From: an uncultured Desulfomonile sp.
Lineage (GTDB): Bacteria > Desulfobacterota > Desulfomonilia > Desulfomonilales > Desulfomonilaceae
Length of the DNA: 64,000 nt
Direction of reading: 5' to 3'
NCBI GenBank assembly: GCA_903952205.1
Contig: CAJBEZ010000084.1
Span: 1 to 64,000 of the forward strand
Positions 54,401-63,348 of this stretch are shown here, piece by piece (position 1 is the first letter of the stretch; every line of letters begins with the position of its first letter). The notes under the pieces are model-generated. The model made no database searches and was not told where the DNA came from. It worked only from the letters and a program-made list of their open reading frames with translations. Both the position numbers and the translations under genes were made by a program.

Positions 54401-54856
54401 ATGGCGCTAAATTTTGAAAAGCGCTCTGTCGCGTTCTGTTTCCTTGATCAGGATTACCAAATAAATAGATTCGGGGGGAGCCTCGAGACCTACGGTCTGC
54501 GGGACCTTCAGAAAGGTCAACACGCGGAAAATGTTTTTCCTTTTCTTGAGGGGATATTTATAGGTTCCAGGCAGTCTGGATTAATGCGTCACGTTGCTCT
54601 TGAATCAAGCGTTTTCGCCGATGTCCATTATATCTTTGATGAAAACGGATTATGGATAGTATTCCTGGACGCTACTCAAGAGGTAGAGCGGTTGACGCTC
54701 ATGCAGCAGAGGGGAAATGAGGCTAACCTTCTCAAGGAAAAAATCAACCAACTCAACCTTCAGCTTGAAGCCGCAAACTCGAGAATAGAAAACCTGCAAG
54801 CCGAACTTGACTCCAGAGAAAAAGTGGACTGTGAACATACCTGCGAGGGGAAATAA
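54401..54856 (+). CDS. PAS-like plus coiled-coil protein next to the GTPase
   Basis: A 151-residue protein. The first ~95 residues look like a PAS fold: FCFLDQDYQINRFGGSL, an FPFLEGIFIG helix and the last strands VHYIFDENGLWIVFLDAT. A coiled coil follows (EVERLTLMQQRGNEANLLKE, then NQLNLQLEAANSRIENLQAE). The N-terminal region of the SpoIIE phosphatase at 57793-59112 has a similar layout (HHLEISAVSLGKKHILLLQL then QCREQGLDYE). It may be an effector or dimer adaptor of the GTPase. The gene ends 11 bases before the converging OmpA-type gene. Confidence 0.75.
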   Translation: MALNFEKRSVAFCFLDQDYQINRFGGSLETYGLRDLQKGQHAENVFPFLEGIFIGSRQSGLMRHVALESSVFADVHYIFDENGLWIVFLDATQEVERLTLMQQRGNEANLLKEKINQLNLQLEAANSRIENLQAELDSREKVDCEHTCEGK

Positions 54857-54866
54857 CATTACCCGA

Positions 54867-57047
54867 TCATTTCCAGTCGTTTTTGCCGTCATCCCCTAGT
54901 AACAACTGAAAGGACACGCGGCGGTTCATGGCTCGACCTTCTTCAGTGTTTTCCGTTGATATCCGTTGCGAAGATCCTGCCGCCTCCAGCGACAGTAGGT
55001 TCGATGGAATACCCTTTTCCCTCAGCACATCAACAACTGTTTCAGCCCTCGACCGGCTCAACCTCCTGTTTGTCTCTTCAGAGCCAGCCTGATCGGCATG
55101 GCCTGCCACAATGATACTAACAGGAATACCGGCCTTTTTCGCCACACTCAACACTTCTGTAATGTCGCCGGCCACATCATCCAACGTTTCTATCTGCTCG
55201 CTGGACGTATGGTAGACACTACCCTTGAAAAATATCTTCTTAGATTCGATCTTTTCTTTGAGTCTCTCCAGTTCTACCATGTCTTCATCGATCAGATTTT
55301 GTTCTTTCCAACATGGAAATCCCGACGCTAATCTCGACCACTGTCGAAATTCCCCAATCCATCGGTGAGGCGCCGAACCCGAAACAGTTATGCAACCTTC
55401 CTCAACTATCATCGAAGTCGTACTCGCGGGCTGAAGCGTCTTCTTCATCCGCTCAAGAGTTAGATAAGGGTCCATGGACTGGTATGGCTCCCAATGGAAG
55501 ACGACATTAAGTCCTGCTGAATCAATTGACTTTAAAAGATCGAGAGGATTCCGCGCCAATGGATCAAGGAAACCTGAAATCCTGAATTCCCCATTATTTT
55601 CATCCAAAGACGTTATAACAACCCCTTTTTCTCTTTTTAACGCCTGCGTATACTCTTCAAACGCCTGACGCTTCTTTGAATCAGGATCAATCAACTTTTT
55701 TGTTTGGAATGATGTTATACCCGGCATTGCCTTGGCAATTCTCTGGGCCTCAAACGTCCAATTACGGGGAGCTGTTCCCTCGGCGCTCAGGACCCCATTG
55801 TTGAGAGTCAGGGATACTGTCTCAGGAGGATTCAGCGTCTTCTTTGCTCTCTCAAGCACAATACCTTCGCTCAGGGCCTGATACGGAGTCCACTGAAAAA
55901 TCACATTTTTTGGATCAATCACGGCCTCTTTTACCAGTGATTTCGGGTCAATGGAGAATTCGTCCTTGAGACCTCGAATAACGTATTTCCCGTCCTGTTT
56001 CTCCGCTACTGTAACAAGTATCCCTTCCTGCCGGCTGAGGCTGGTGAGTAGATCCCTCCACTTCAAGTAATTATTGAGGGCCAGGCCTGTCCAGACAAGG
56101 ACCCCGACAACAATAATCGATACGGCTCCAATCAGAAAAGGCGAGGTTTTCTTTTTTGTGGGCTGGTATTGTGACACAAGGCACGCGTCAAGATTCGGTC
56201 TGAGAGATTCAAACGCCGCTGTGTCTCCATCAAATGAACCCAAAAGACTGCCATAGTGAAGATGTACGTTTTCAAGTGTCTCTTTTAGTAGATTTCCAAG
56301 GTTTTGCGGGGCGTTCCCCCTTATTACAACCGCCAGTACAGCCTTAGGACCCTGCTCGATCCAAACACTCAATTCACCTACACGTATGGCTTCCAGACCG
56401 TCACTTTCCTGAACCTTGAACGAATCGGCGACAAAGTCCCGAATGGCTGTAAGCATGCTCGAAACCATGTCAGCGTCCTGAACATCCGTTTCTTCCCTGA
56501 CAACGTGCGCCAGCATAAGTCCAGTGTTTTTATGGATAAGAAAAACCTGTTCCACACGAAAAACCAGGCTATGGAGTAGAATTATTTCCGAGAACGGCTT
56601 CTTGGTTCTTAGTGATTCCAGTCTCCACTTCACACCCTGCCAGGAAAAGCTCTTGTCCATTACTTCATTGAGGGATTGCAGCATGCCTCGAAGCGCTTCA
56701 GATATCGCTTTCCTGATGGCCGGCCCCATAACCGGGAACAGAGCGTCGGCGAAAGTCTTCAGATTGCCTTTAATGGAAGAACGGATAGCCTTATCGACCG
56801 CTGGAGTAATCGCTGTCGCCAAACTATCATCTCGCGAGGAGCCTACTATAATAGCTTCAGGTAGCACCTTGCTGATTTCATCAGCGCGAATATGCCTGTC
56901 ATCAAGTCGCTGTTTTATTTCAGCAACTTCAGGCTCCATATCCCCAAGGATCAAATGGCGCAGTTCAACAAGACTTTCCTCGTCAGACATGGGTCGTTCA
57001 TGAAAGTTGTCTTCGGCGGAATATAATGGTTTGACTTTGTTACTCAT
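54867..57047 (-). CDS. Membrane protein linking roadblock/longin-like cytoplasmic region to OmpA domain
   Basis: A 726-residue protein. The first ~300 residues are cytoplasmic; around 170-265 the pattern VFLIHKNTGLMLAHV, MVSSMLTAIRDFVADSF and ELSVWIEQGPKAVLAVVIRG looks like a roadblock/longin-type fold that elsewhere binds small GTPases. One membrane segment follows at about 305-327 (FLIGAVSIIVVGVLVWTGLA). The periplasmic part has two BON-like repeats that begin alike (LERAKKTLNPPETVSL and LERMKKTLQPASTTSM). The last 110 residues are an OmpA-type peptidoglycan-binding domain (AGHADQAGSEETNRRLSRSR, AMNRRVSFQLL). It could carry state from the GTPase to the wall. It overlaps the coiled-coil gene by eight bases. 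Confidence 0.85.
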   Translation of the reverse strand: MSNKVKPLYSAEDNFHERPMSDEESLVELRHLILGDMEPEVAEIKQRLDDRHIRADEISKVLPEAIIVGSSRDDSLATAITPAVDKAIRSSIKGNLKTFADALFPVMGPAIRKAISEALRGMLQSLNEVMDKSFSWQGVKWRLESLRTKKPFSEIILLHSLVFRVEQVFLIHKNTGLMLAHVVREETDVQDADMVSSMLTAIRDFVADSFKVQESDGLEAIRVGELSVWIEQGPKAVLAVVIRGNAPQNLGNLLKETLENVHLHYGSLLGSFDGDTAAFESLRPNLDACLVSQYQPTKKKTSPFLIGAVSIIVVGVLVWTGLALNNYLKWRDLLTSLSRQEGILVTVAEKQDGKYVIRGLKDEFSIDPKSLVKEAVIDPKNVIFQWTPYQALSEGIVLERAKKTLNPPETVSLTLNNGVLSAEGTAPRNWTFEAQRIAKAMPGITSFQTKKLIDPDSKKRQAFEEYTQALKREKGVVITSLDENNGEFRISGFLDPLARNPLDLLKSIDSAGLNVVFHWEPYQSMDPYLTLERMKKTLQPASTTSMIVEEGCITVSGSAPHRWIGEFRQWSRLASGFPCWKEQNLIDEDMVELERLKEKIESKKIFFKGSVYHTSSEQIETLDDVAGDITEVLSVAKKAGIPVSIIVAGHADQAGSEETNRRLSRSRAETVVDVLREKGIPSNLLSLEAAGSSQRISTENTEEGRAMNRRVSFQLLLGDDGKNDWK

Positions 57048-57687
57048 TCATTAAGTCATTCGCTGACAAATTCATGTTTACATCTACTTTATTGCTCAAT
57101 CTCATGGCCATTTCCATCAGCAGTTCAGACAGGTCGGCCCGTTCAACCTTGTCGACTCGAAGTTCTTCGGCTTTCTTATCCAGGAGTTCGGATATAGTTT
57201 CATGTTTTTGCCTGATTTCTTCTGAAAGGTCCCTGGATTGGGTGAGAATCTGTTCATGAAGCTCTCTGGACCTCTTGTTGAATTTCTCGTCCAGTTGTAG
57301 GACCTTGTTCTCGAAGGCCAGAGACACGCTCTTCAATTCATCCATTAACTTCTGGTCAGCGGCGGATCGATCATTCTGTTCTTTAGTCTGCCTTTCGTTG
57401 AGCAACTCGAACTCTTTTTTCATGTAGTTTTCTAGTGAATTGAAACTCTTGGACAAATCCTCTTTTAAGGTGGTAATTTCTTTTTGCATTCGGTCTTCAA
57501 GGCGAACAAATCGCTTTTCGTATTCGCGACTTTGACTTCCAAAAAGGATTTCCTTGATTTTTTCAAGATTCCCAGCCCCTCCGAGCATCGAAGCGGGACT
57601 TTGGGCTCCTCCAGAGTTGTCTGCGTGGGCAACCCTGAGTTTTTCTACGGGTTGCTGAATTCTAATTTCTTCCTTTTTCTCACTCAT
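57040..57687 (-). CDS. Coiled-coil partner protein
   Basis: A 215-residue, highly charged helical protein with no signal peptide. After a disordered start the segment NLEKIKEILFGSQSREYEKR leads into about 130 residues of coiled coil (FVRLEDRMQKEITTLKEDLS and on), ending with KVERADLSELLMEMAMRL. The segment around LFGSQSREYEKRF looks conserved from memory among similar bacterial proteins, which I cannot check here. It is translated just before the OmpA-type protein (eight-base overlap), so it most likely binds its cytoplasmic part. Confidence 0.75.
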   Translation of the reverse strand: MSEKKEEIRIQQPVEKLRVAHADNSGGAQSPASMLGGAGNLEKIKEILFGSQSREYEKRFVRLEDRMQKEITTLKEDLSKSFNSLENYMKKEFELLNERQTKEQNDRSAADQKLMDELKSVSLAFENKVLQLDEKFNKRSRELHEQILTQSRDLSEEIRQKHETISELLDKKAEELRVDKVERADLSELLMEMAMRLSNKVDVNMNLSANDLMNE

Positions 57688-57792
57688 GTTCTTTTCTCCA
57701 TGGCCAATTGGTTTTTATTCATATTTCAGGGCTTCAACAACGGTTATAATATAAAATATATTAACTATTACAAATTACAAGGCTTCCCCCAT

Positions 57793-59112
57793 TTATCCGA
57801 ATGCGGGGCCGGTTGACAAACCTGTAATCTCAATTGCCAGAAGGCTCATGTCATCCTGAAGCTCATCGGACCCGGAATATTCAATTAGAGTCCGTTGAAT
57901 TGTGTCAGCGAGTGATCCTAGAGGTTCGTTTCTGTGGACCTTCAGCAAATTAATTAATCTGTCCATCCCAAACAGATTCCCCACCGAATCCGAAAGTTCA
58001 GTCACGCCATCACTGTAAAGAATTATTCTGTCGCCTTGTTTCAAAATTCTTTTTTCCTGTTCAAATGGAATTATTCCTTCCAGCCCAATTATAGTTCCAC
58101 CTTTGTCAAGACGATCGATTGAACCATCAGCATGAACCAGTAATGGTGGCGGATGTCCCGCATTGCTATAGGTTAGTACACCTTCCAGTAAATTGAAAAC
58201 ACCGTAAAATATTGTAAAGTACTTGTCGAATCTCTCCAATGGAAACTCTTTGTCAAGAGCTTCAAGCATTTCACGGGGTTCTACGCACGCAAAACCACAA
58301 CTGTCTTCACCAATAGCTTCAACCAATGAACTGGACCACGGCGGCAACATCTGACATACCGAGACCGCCATCATCGCCGCCGCCGCTCCATGTCCGCTCA
58401 CATCCAGAAGGTAAATGGCCACGTTGTATTCATCGAGCCTGACTACATTGAACATGTCTCCCGCAATCGAGGAGCATGGATTGAACTTGTAGGCAATTTC
58501 AACATTTCCGATTCTCGTCAGATCTTTTGGAAGAAACCTGCTTTGAATGTCAGCCGCTGCTGACATATCTTCATCCAATTTTCGCTGCTTGGTCAAAAGC
58601 AAATCGTGGGCATGATTAAGGGCCTGCTGAGTCTTGAAGAGAATTTCATAATCCAATCCCTGTTCCCTGCATTGCTGAAGGAGATCTTTTTTCTCCTGAT
58701 AAGCCTGACCCAAAAGTTGGAGTAGAAGAATATGTTTTTTCCCAAGGCTCACGGCCGATATCTCGAGATGATGATCATTCCCGGATTTGTCTGTTTCAGT
58801 CCATGGACCCGACCGCTGCATTCCTGATTTATTCTCTGCCCAGAATTGTTGAGCGATAGGGAAAAAATTGTCGACGAAAGGAGATATGTGTTCCGGGGCA
58901 AGCGTAGAACTGGAGGATGGCCCATCCCCAAAAATAGCTACAAACCATTCCGGAAGGTTCCCTATAATCCTGAAGCCGGCCGGGCCAATGCGCTCGATTA
59001 CCACAAACCCCATTATTTCGAGAAGATCATAAAACAGTTGGGCATCATTGGGATCAGGAATCAAAGTTTTATCAAGTTTATCGCATCTATGATTATTTAT
59101 AGGCTCAGACAT
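57793..59112 (-). CDS. SpoIIE-type protein phosphatase with PAS-like sensor region
   Basis: A 439-residue protein. Residues about 25-145 form a PAS-like region that ends in HHLEISAVSLGKKHILLLQL, followed by a coiled coil (YEILFKTQQALNHAHDLLLT) and a PP2C/SpoIIE domain (about 195-430) with QSRFLPKD, the metal-binding SIAGDMFNVV, DVSGHGAAAAMMAV, YSNAGHPPPLL, and ILYSDGVTE...DDMSLLAIEI. RsbU-like phosphatases remove phosphate from STAS proteins. It lies about 105 bases upstream of the coiled-coil and OmpA-type genes on the same strand. Confidence 0.93.
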   Translation of the reverse strand: MSEPINNHRCDKLDKTLIPDPNDAQLFYDLLEIMGFVVIERIGPAGFRIIGNLPEWFVAIFGDGPSSSSTLAPEHISPFVDNFFPIAQQFWAENKSGMQRSGPWTETDKSGNDHHLEISAVSLGKKHILLLQLLGQAYQEKKDLLQQCREQGLDYEILFKTQQALNHAHDLLLTKQRKLDEDMSAAADIQSRFLPKDLTRIGNVEIAYKFNPCSSIAGDMFNVVRLDEYNVAIYLLDVSGHGAAAAMMAVSVCQMLPPWSSSLVEAIGEDSCGFACVEPREMLEALDKEFPLERFDKYFTIFYGVFNLLEGVLTYSNAGHPPPLLVHADGSIDRLDKGGTIIGLEGIIPFEQEKRILKQGDRIILYSDGVTELSDSVGNLFGMDRLINLLKVHRNEPLGSLADTIQRTLIEYSGSDELQDDMSLLAIEITGLSTGPAFG

Positions 59113-59210
59113 TACTTTATAGCTTCTGTTACTTTTAGCTGGAAATTGGAGATCTTTTCCTCAGAGCTGGAATGGGCCAAAGACAAGCGGCGCAGGACTT
59201 GACCGGCTAT

Positions 59211-59675
59211 TTATTTCGGATAATATCCCGCTGCTATATAAGCATCTTGACCGGGGACCCTCATAATGAAGGTCTTCTTGAGCGAAGGTTCTTTTTCTCC
59301 AGGTTTGGGCCACCAGTATTCTACCCAGCCCGAACCAGGTTTCTCCGCTATTTCTTTAAATTTAATAAAGAACTGACTGCCCTTCGAGTCTTTCAAGTTG
59401 GTTAGATCAGGACCAACCAACTTGTCCGCAGCGAAAGGATGAGCGGTAGCCGTAACCTTGTCCAGGGAACCGGCGAACAAATATAAATCTCCTTTTACAA
59501 AGGGTCCCTTAGGATCTCCAATCGCTTTTAATGTGGGTTCCAATCCCTTTTCTTTCGCCATCGCCACACCGTTTTCTACAAGGGCCTTTGTGTCCGCCGC
59601 GTCGTCTGCGACCGCCAAGCCGGCGCACATTAAACCTAGAATCAAAGTCATCAACAGCGCTAAAAGCTTTCTCAT
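59211..59675 (-). CDS. Exported single Cache-domain protein
   Basis: A 154-residue protein. Signal peptide (LLALLMTLILGLMCAGLAVA) then a single Cache fold: LVENGVAMAKEKGLEPTLKAI (20 residues shown in pieces), KGPFVKGDLYLFAGSLD, ATAHPFAADKLVG and GWVEYWWPKPGEKEP, YIAAGYYPK at the end. Cache domains bind small ligands in the periplasm; the rest of a receptor is absent. It lies 100 bases upstream of the phosphatase on the same strand. Confidence 0.85.
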   Translation of the reverse strand: MRKLLALLMTLILGLMCAGLAVADDAADTKALVENGVAMAKEKGLEPTLKAIGDPKGPFVKGDLYLFAGSLDKVTATAHPFAADKLVGPDLTNLKDSKGSQFFIKFKEIAEKPGSGWVEYWWPKPGEKEPSLKKTFIMRVPGQDAYIAAGYYPK

Positions 59676-59850
59676 GATCTCCCTCTCTGATTTTCTACGC
59701 TACGATAATTTGCCGCCTGTCAGTGGTATGAAGTTTATAGCATGATTTTATTAAAGATTTCAAGTTTCTTGTATTTGAAAGGGAAATCAACTTTTGAAGA
59801 AATCTTCCTTGATGTAGTCCGCCCGACGTGTGATAGAATGTTGAAGCGCA

Positions 59851-60852
59851 ATGAGGAAAAGAAGCTCTTCCTCCCAGCATAAATTTGGCGCTTGGGTTGA
59901 GATGAAACCTAGTTTGACAAAGCGTTACAGGGGCGCATTGCTAGGGTTGGCCATTGGGGACGCAATGGGAGCCCCACTCGAGTTTCAACCGCCAGGATCA
60001 TTTGAACCGGTTACAATACTCACATCCGGTGGTCCTAGCAATGTTCGGACAGGAGAGTGGACTGACGACACATCCATGGCTTTGTGTCTCGCTGAGAGTT
60101 TAATAGAAAAAGGGACCTTTGACCCAATTGATCAACTCGAAAGATACTTGCGGTGGCGTGACTCAGGACACCTATCCACTAGAGATTACGGGTTTGGTAT
60201 TGGAAACACGGTGGCCGGCGCGCTAGACTTATTCCGAACCACAGGGAGACCATTCTGTGGTTCAACCCACCCCCGCACAGCGGGAAACGGCTCTCTAATG
60301 AGACTGGCCCCGGTTCCATTGTTCTTTGCGGACAATCCCGGTATTGCAATAGAGACCTCTGGAATCAGTTCCATGACAACTCACTCAACCGGCGCCTGTG
60401 TCGACGCTTGCAGATATTTTGGAGGGTTGATCCTTGGAGCCATCCAGGGAGTTTCAAAAGATGAGCTTCTTTCAGATCGATACTCTCCTATCCCTGGATA
60501 CTGGACTGAACGGCGCCTTCATCCAGAGATAGATCTTGTGGCTTCGGGTTCTTTCAAGATGCTCAACCCTCCGGAGATAATAGGTTCCGGATATGTGGTG
60601 AAATCGCTGGAAGCCGCTCTATGGGCATTCCACAGATCAGGTTCGTTTGAAGAAGGATGCGCTCTTGCTGTAAATCTTGGCGACGACGCCGACACGACAG
60701 GCGCTATTTATGGCCAGCTTGCAGGAGCATTATATGGCGAAGACAGTATTCCACCCGTATGGCGGTCACAGTTATTCATGAGGGACATGATTGAGGCAAT
60801 TGCCGATACATTATTCGAAATTAGCGGGAACATCGACTCTAACTGGATCTAG
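59851..60852 (+). CDS. ADP-ribosylglycohydrolase family protein
   Basis: A 333-residue member of the DraG/ARH family, which hydrolyses ADP-ribose from proteins. Metal site 1 is TDDTSMALC; metal site 2 is [40 protein letters not shown] and NGSLMRLAP are further signatures. The ATG at 59902 ([11 protein letters not shown]) is the alternative start and gives a family-length N-terminus. In nitrogen fixers DraG acts on nitrogenase reductase, but no draT or nif gene is here. Target unknown. Confidence 0.93.
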   Translation: MRKRSSSSQHKFGAWVEMKPSLTKRYRGALLGLAIGDAMGAPLEFQPPGSFEPVTILTSGGPSNVRTGEWTDDTSMALCLAESLIEKGTFDPIDQLERYLRWRDSGHLSTRDYGFGIGNTVAGALDLFRTTGRPFCGSTHPRTAGNGSLMRLAPVPLFFADNPGIAIETSGISSMTTHSTGACVDACRYFGGLILGAIQGVSKDELLSDRYSPIPGYWTERRLHPEIDLVASGSFKMLNPPEIIGSGYVVKSLEAALWAFHRSGSFEEGCALAVNLGDDADTTGAIYGQLAGALYGEDSIPPVWRSQLFMRDMIEAIADTLFEISGNIDSNWI

Positions 60853-60895
60853 GAAAACTGGAAGTTCAACGCTGTGCTAACAGGAGGAGGCCGAA

Positions 60896-62215
60896 TTGCA
60901 TTCTGACAAGCCATTTCAAGCGGCGCTCGAACTTGACTGTGAACAGTCAATGACTCCTGTAGTGACGTCATTCGTAGAAAATGCGGCGACATGTTATGGT
61001 CTCGATCCTGCTGACGCGCTTGACTTGACGCTCTCGTCAGAGGAGATTTTTACCTATCTATGCTCTCAGTGTGATCATGGCGAAAAAGTCAGAATTGGGT
61101 GCCGTTACGGCGCGTACTTCGTTGAACTTGAATTTCAGTTTAAGGCCGATGATTTCGATCTTGCCGCTTTTAATCTAACGGCTACTCATTCTTTGTCATG
61201 TGGTGAGCCTAACGGGGAGACAGGGCTTCTCATAGCTTCGCGTCTGGTTGACCGGTTTTCTTTCTCCAGAAAAGGCGGAGTCTCCACGCTTTTGATGGTA
61301 AAAGAGAAATCCTATCCTCACGCTCAGAAAGAAGAAGCGCCTCAACCCAAAGTAATGGGCGACATTGTCATTAGAAGACCGGAACCTGAAGAGCTGAAGC
61401 TATTTATCCGGCAAGTCCGGAGATATTATGATCCTTGCGTAACTCCGTTGAGCTTCGAGACCCCTGGCAAAATCGTAGACATGGAGGCGTTCGGCACGTA
61501 TTCCATCGCAATTGCCACGGATAAGAGTGGCACGACGGGAGGGGGTATAATCTGGACATGGGAAAGCGACAAGCTCGTGGAATTCTTCGGTCCTTATGTT
61601 CTGGACCAGCCCAGGGATTTTAACATTCCCCAGAAATTGATTGAACACATGATCGGGTCTATTGCAAGGACTTCCGCCGTTGGGCTCATAACACGGTCAG
61701 CGAGTCCCGAATTGAGGACCGAATATTTTCAGCCGATGGGCAATCTAATTTTCATGGATTTGGAGCAAACCAGTTGCGAAAGAAGCTGTTACTATAGACA
61801 CCTTCAGGAAGATACCGGGACCTCAGTCTGGGCCCATCCGTTGGTCAAGAGTTTTCTTGAAGCGGAATATAAACGGAGCTTTTTTGCTCGTGAAATCCAC
61901 CCAGTTACTGACGAGGGAGAAAAGAGTCATCTGAAATCCGTGATAGCGGCGGATATAGTCAGAGAAACGGCAACGGCGGTCCTGAGGCCTGTCTGGTGGG
62001 GCCAAGATGATTCAAACCTGATTGAAACCTATGTTTCAACTCTCTTGAACGAACGATTGTTCAATATTTTTTTTGAAATGGACTTGGGTCGGTCATGGGA
62101 ACTCCATTTTACCCCTGGACTCTTGGAACGTGGGTTCCAACCGCGTATCGTTCTCCCATACGCAGGGACTAGCGACATTTTAATCCTACAGTACTCAGGG
62201 AGAGTCGAGGTCTGA
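60896..62215 (+). CDS. Fusion of RsbW-like ATPase-fold domain and GNAT-like region
   Basis: A 439-residue protein starting at TTG with AGGAGGAGG five bases upstream. Residues about 1-145 follow RsbW-type anti-sigma kinases (LDLTLSSEEIFTYLCSQC as N-box region, GETGLLIASRLVDRFSFSRK as G2-like region), but the N-box Asn is missing and no clear G1 DxG is seen, so the kinase may be inactive. Residues about 150-310 look like an acetyltransferase fold (IVIRRPEPEELKLFIRQVRR, TTGGGIIWTW). The rest is not recognised. It overlaps hisC by one base. A partner-switch role is inference. Confidence 0.72.
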   Translation: MHSDKPFQAALELDCEQSMTPVVTSFVENAATCYGLDPADALDLTLSSEEIFTYLCSQCDHGEKVRIGCRYGAYFVELEFQFKADDFDLAAFNLTATHSLSCGEPNGETGLLIASRLVDRFSFSRKGGVSTLLMVKEKSYPHAQKEEAPQPKVMGDIVIRRPEPEELKLFIRQVRRYYDPCVTPLSFETPGKIVDMEAFGTYSIAIATDKSGTTGGGIIWTWESDKLVEFFGPYVLDQPRDFNIPQKLIEHMIGSIARTSAVGLITRSASPELRTEYFQPMGNLIFMDLEQTSCERSCYYRHLQEDTGTSVWAHPLVKSFLEAEYKRSFFAREIHPVTDEGEKSHLKSVIAADIVRETATAVLRPVWWGQDDSNLIETYVSTLLNERLFNIFFEMDLGRSWELHFTPGLLERGFQPRIVLPYAGTSDILILQYSGRVEV

Positions 62216-63318
62216 TGAGCGCTTGGGACCCGGACCGATTGTTGCCTGATTATGTGAGGAGATTCGAACCCTACACTCCGAGCCGACCAGACCCTGAACT
62301 GGCAAAACTTTACGGTTGCGGTAAAATATACAGGTTAAATAACAACGAAAATGCGCTTGGCCCTCCCCCGTCGGCTCAGGAGGTGATTCGGGGATTTACC
62401 CCAAAACGAGCGGCGGTTTATCCCAGCGGTGACAGCTATTACCTTCGCTGCAAGCTTGGGAAGAAATTTGACAAAGATCCAAATCAGTTTCTAGTGGGAA
62501 ACGGAGCCAATGAAGTTATAGGATTTGTGATCAAGGCCTTCTGCGAACCAGGCGATAACATTATAACCGCTGACGGAACATTTGCTGTATATGAATGGAC
62601 AGCGGCTTTTTCCGGAATAGAAACCAGACTGATACCACTAAAAGAGCTTTGCTTCGATGACGAAGGAATGCTTAACCATATCGATGGGCGAACTAAAGTC
62701 ATATTCATATGCAATCCAAACAATCCCACGGGAACTTACTGGAATTTCGACAAACTCAAGCGATTTATCCAGAAAGTAAACAAAAGAGCGATCATAGTTG
62801 TTGACGAGGCATACAACGAATTTGTTGAAAAGGACGACTATCCTGACGGCATGTCGTTGATCGACGAATATCCGAATCTGGTCATATTCAGGACTTTCTC
62901 CAAGATGTATGGACTGGCCGGATTGCGAATCGGATATCTGGCCGGCAGCGTTGAAACCGTGCAGGTCATTCGCAGAACATGCATCGTATATTCCGTAAAT
63001 TCTATCGCTCAGGAAGCCGCATTAGAAGCAATTGACGACAATGAACATGTGATGAAAACACTGGCCATGGTAAGAGAAGGAAAAACCTTCTTGGAGCTTG
63101 AGCTTCAGAAAATAGGGCTGACCGCCACTTCCGGTGAAGGTAACTATGCCATGATAAAATTGCGCATGGACGATGGGCTGGCATATCGAAAACTAATGCG
63201 TTCAGGTGTTATGGTTCGAACAATGACAGGATTCAGGTTTCCAAACCATATACGTGTTACGATCGCCCTTCCCGAAGCCATGCGGGTTCTTGTGAGAGAA
63301 CTGGAAAATATCCTGTGA
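62215..63318 (+). CDS. hisC: Histidinol-phosphate aminotransferase
   Basis: PLP enzyme of the histidine pathway, also able in some species to use aromatic amino acids. The 367-residue protein has NNNENALGPPPSA, YPSGDSYYLR, NPNNPTGT, VVDEAYNEF, FSKMYGLAGLRIGY (PLP Lys) and FRFPNHIRVTIA. No other his genes are near, so a role in other amino-acid or phosphonate metabolism is possible. Starts by one-base overlap with the fusion gene. Confidence 0.9.
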   Translation: MSAWDPDRLLPDYVRRFEPYTPSRPDPELAKLYGCGKIYRLNNNENALGPPPSAQEVIRGFTPKRAAVYPSGDSYYLRCKLGKKFDKDPNQFLVGNGANEVIGFVIKAFCEPGDNIITADGTFAVYEWTAAFSGIETRLIPLKELCFDDEGMLNHIDGRTKVIFICNPNNPTGTYWNFDKLKRFIQKVNKRAIIVVDEAYNEFVEKDDYPDGMSLIDEYPNLVIFRTFSKMYGLAGLRIGYLAGSVETVQVIRRTCIVYSVNSIAQEAALEAIDDNEHVMKTLAMVREGKTFLELELQKIGLTATSGEGNYAMIKLRMDDGLAYRKLMRSGVMVRTMTGFRFPNHIRVTIALPEAMRVLVRELENIL

Positions 63319-63348
63319 TTTTAAAATGGTTAATCTGAAGGGTATTAC

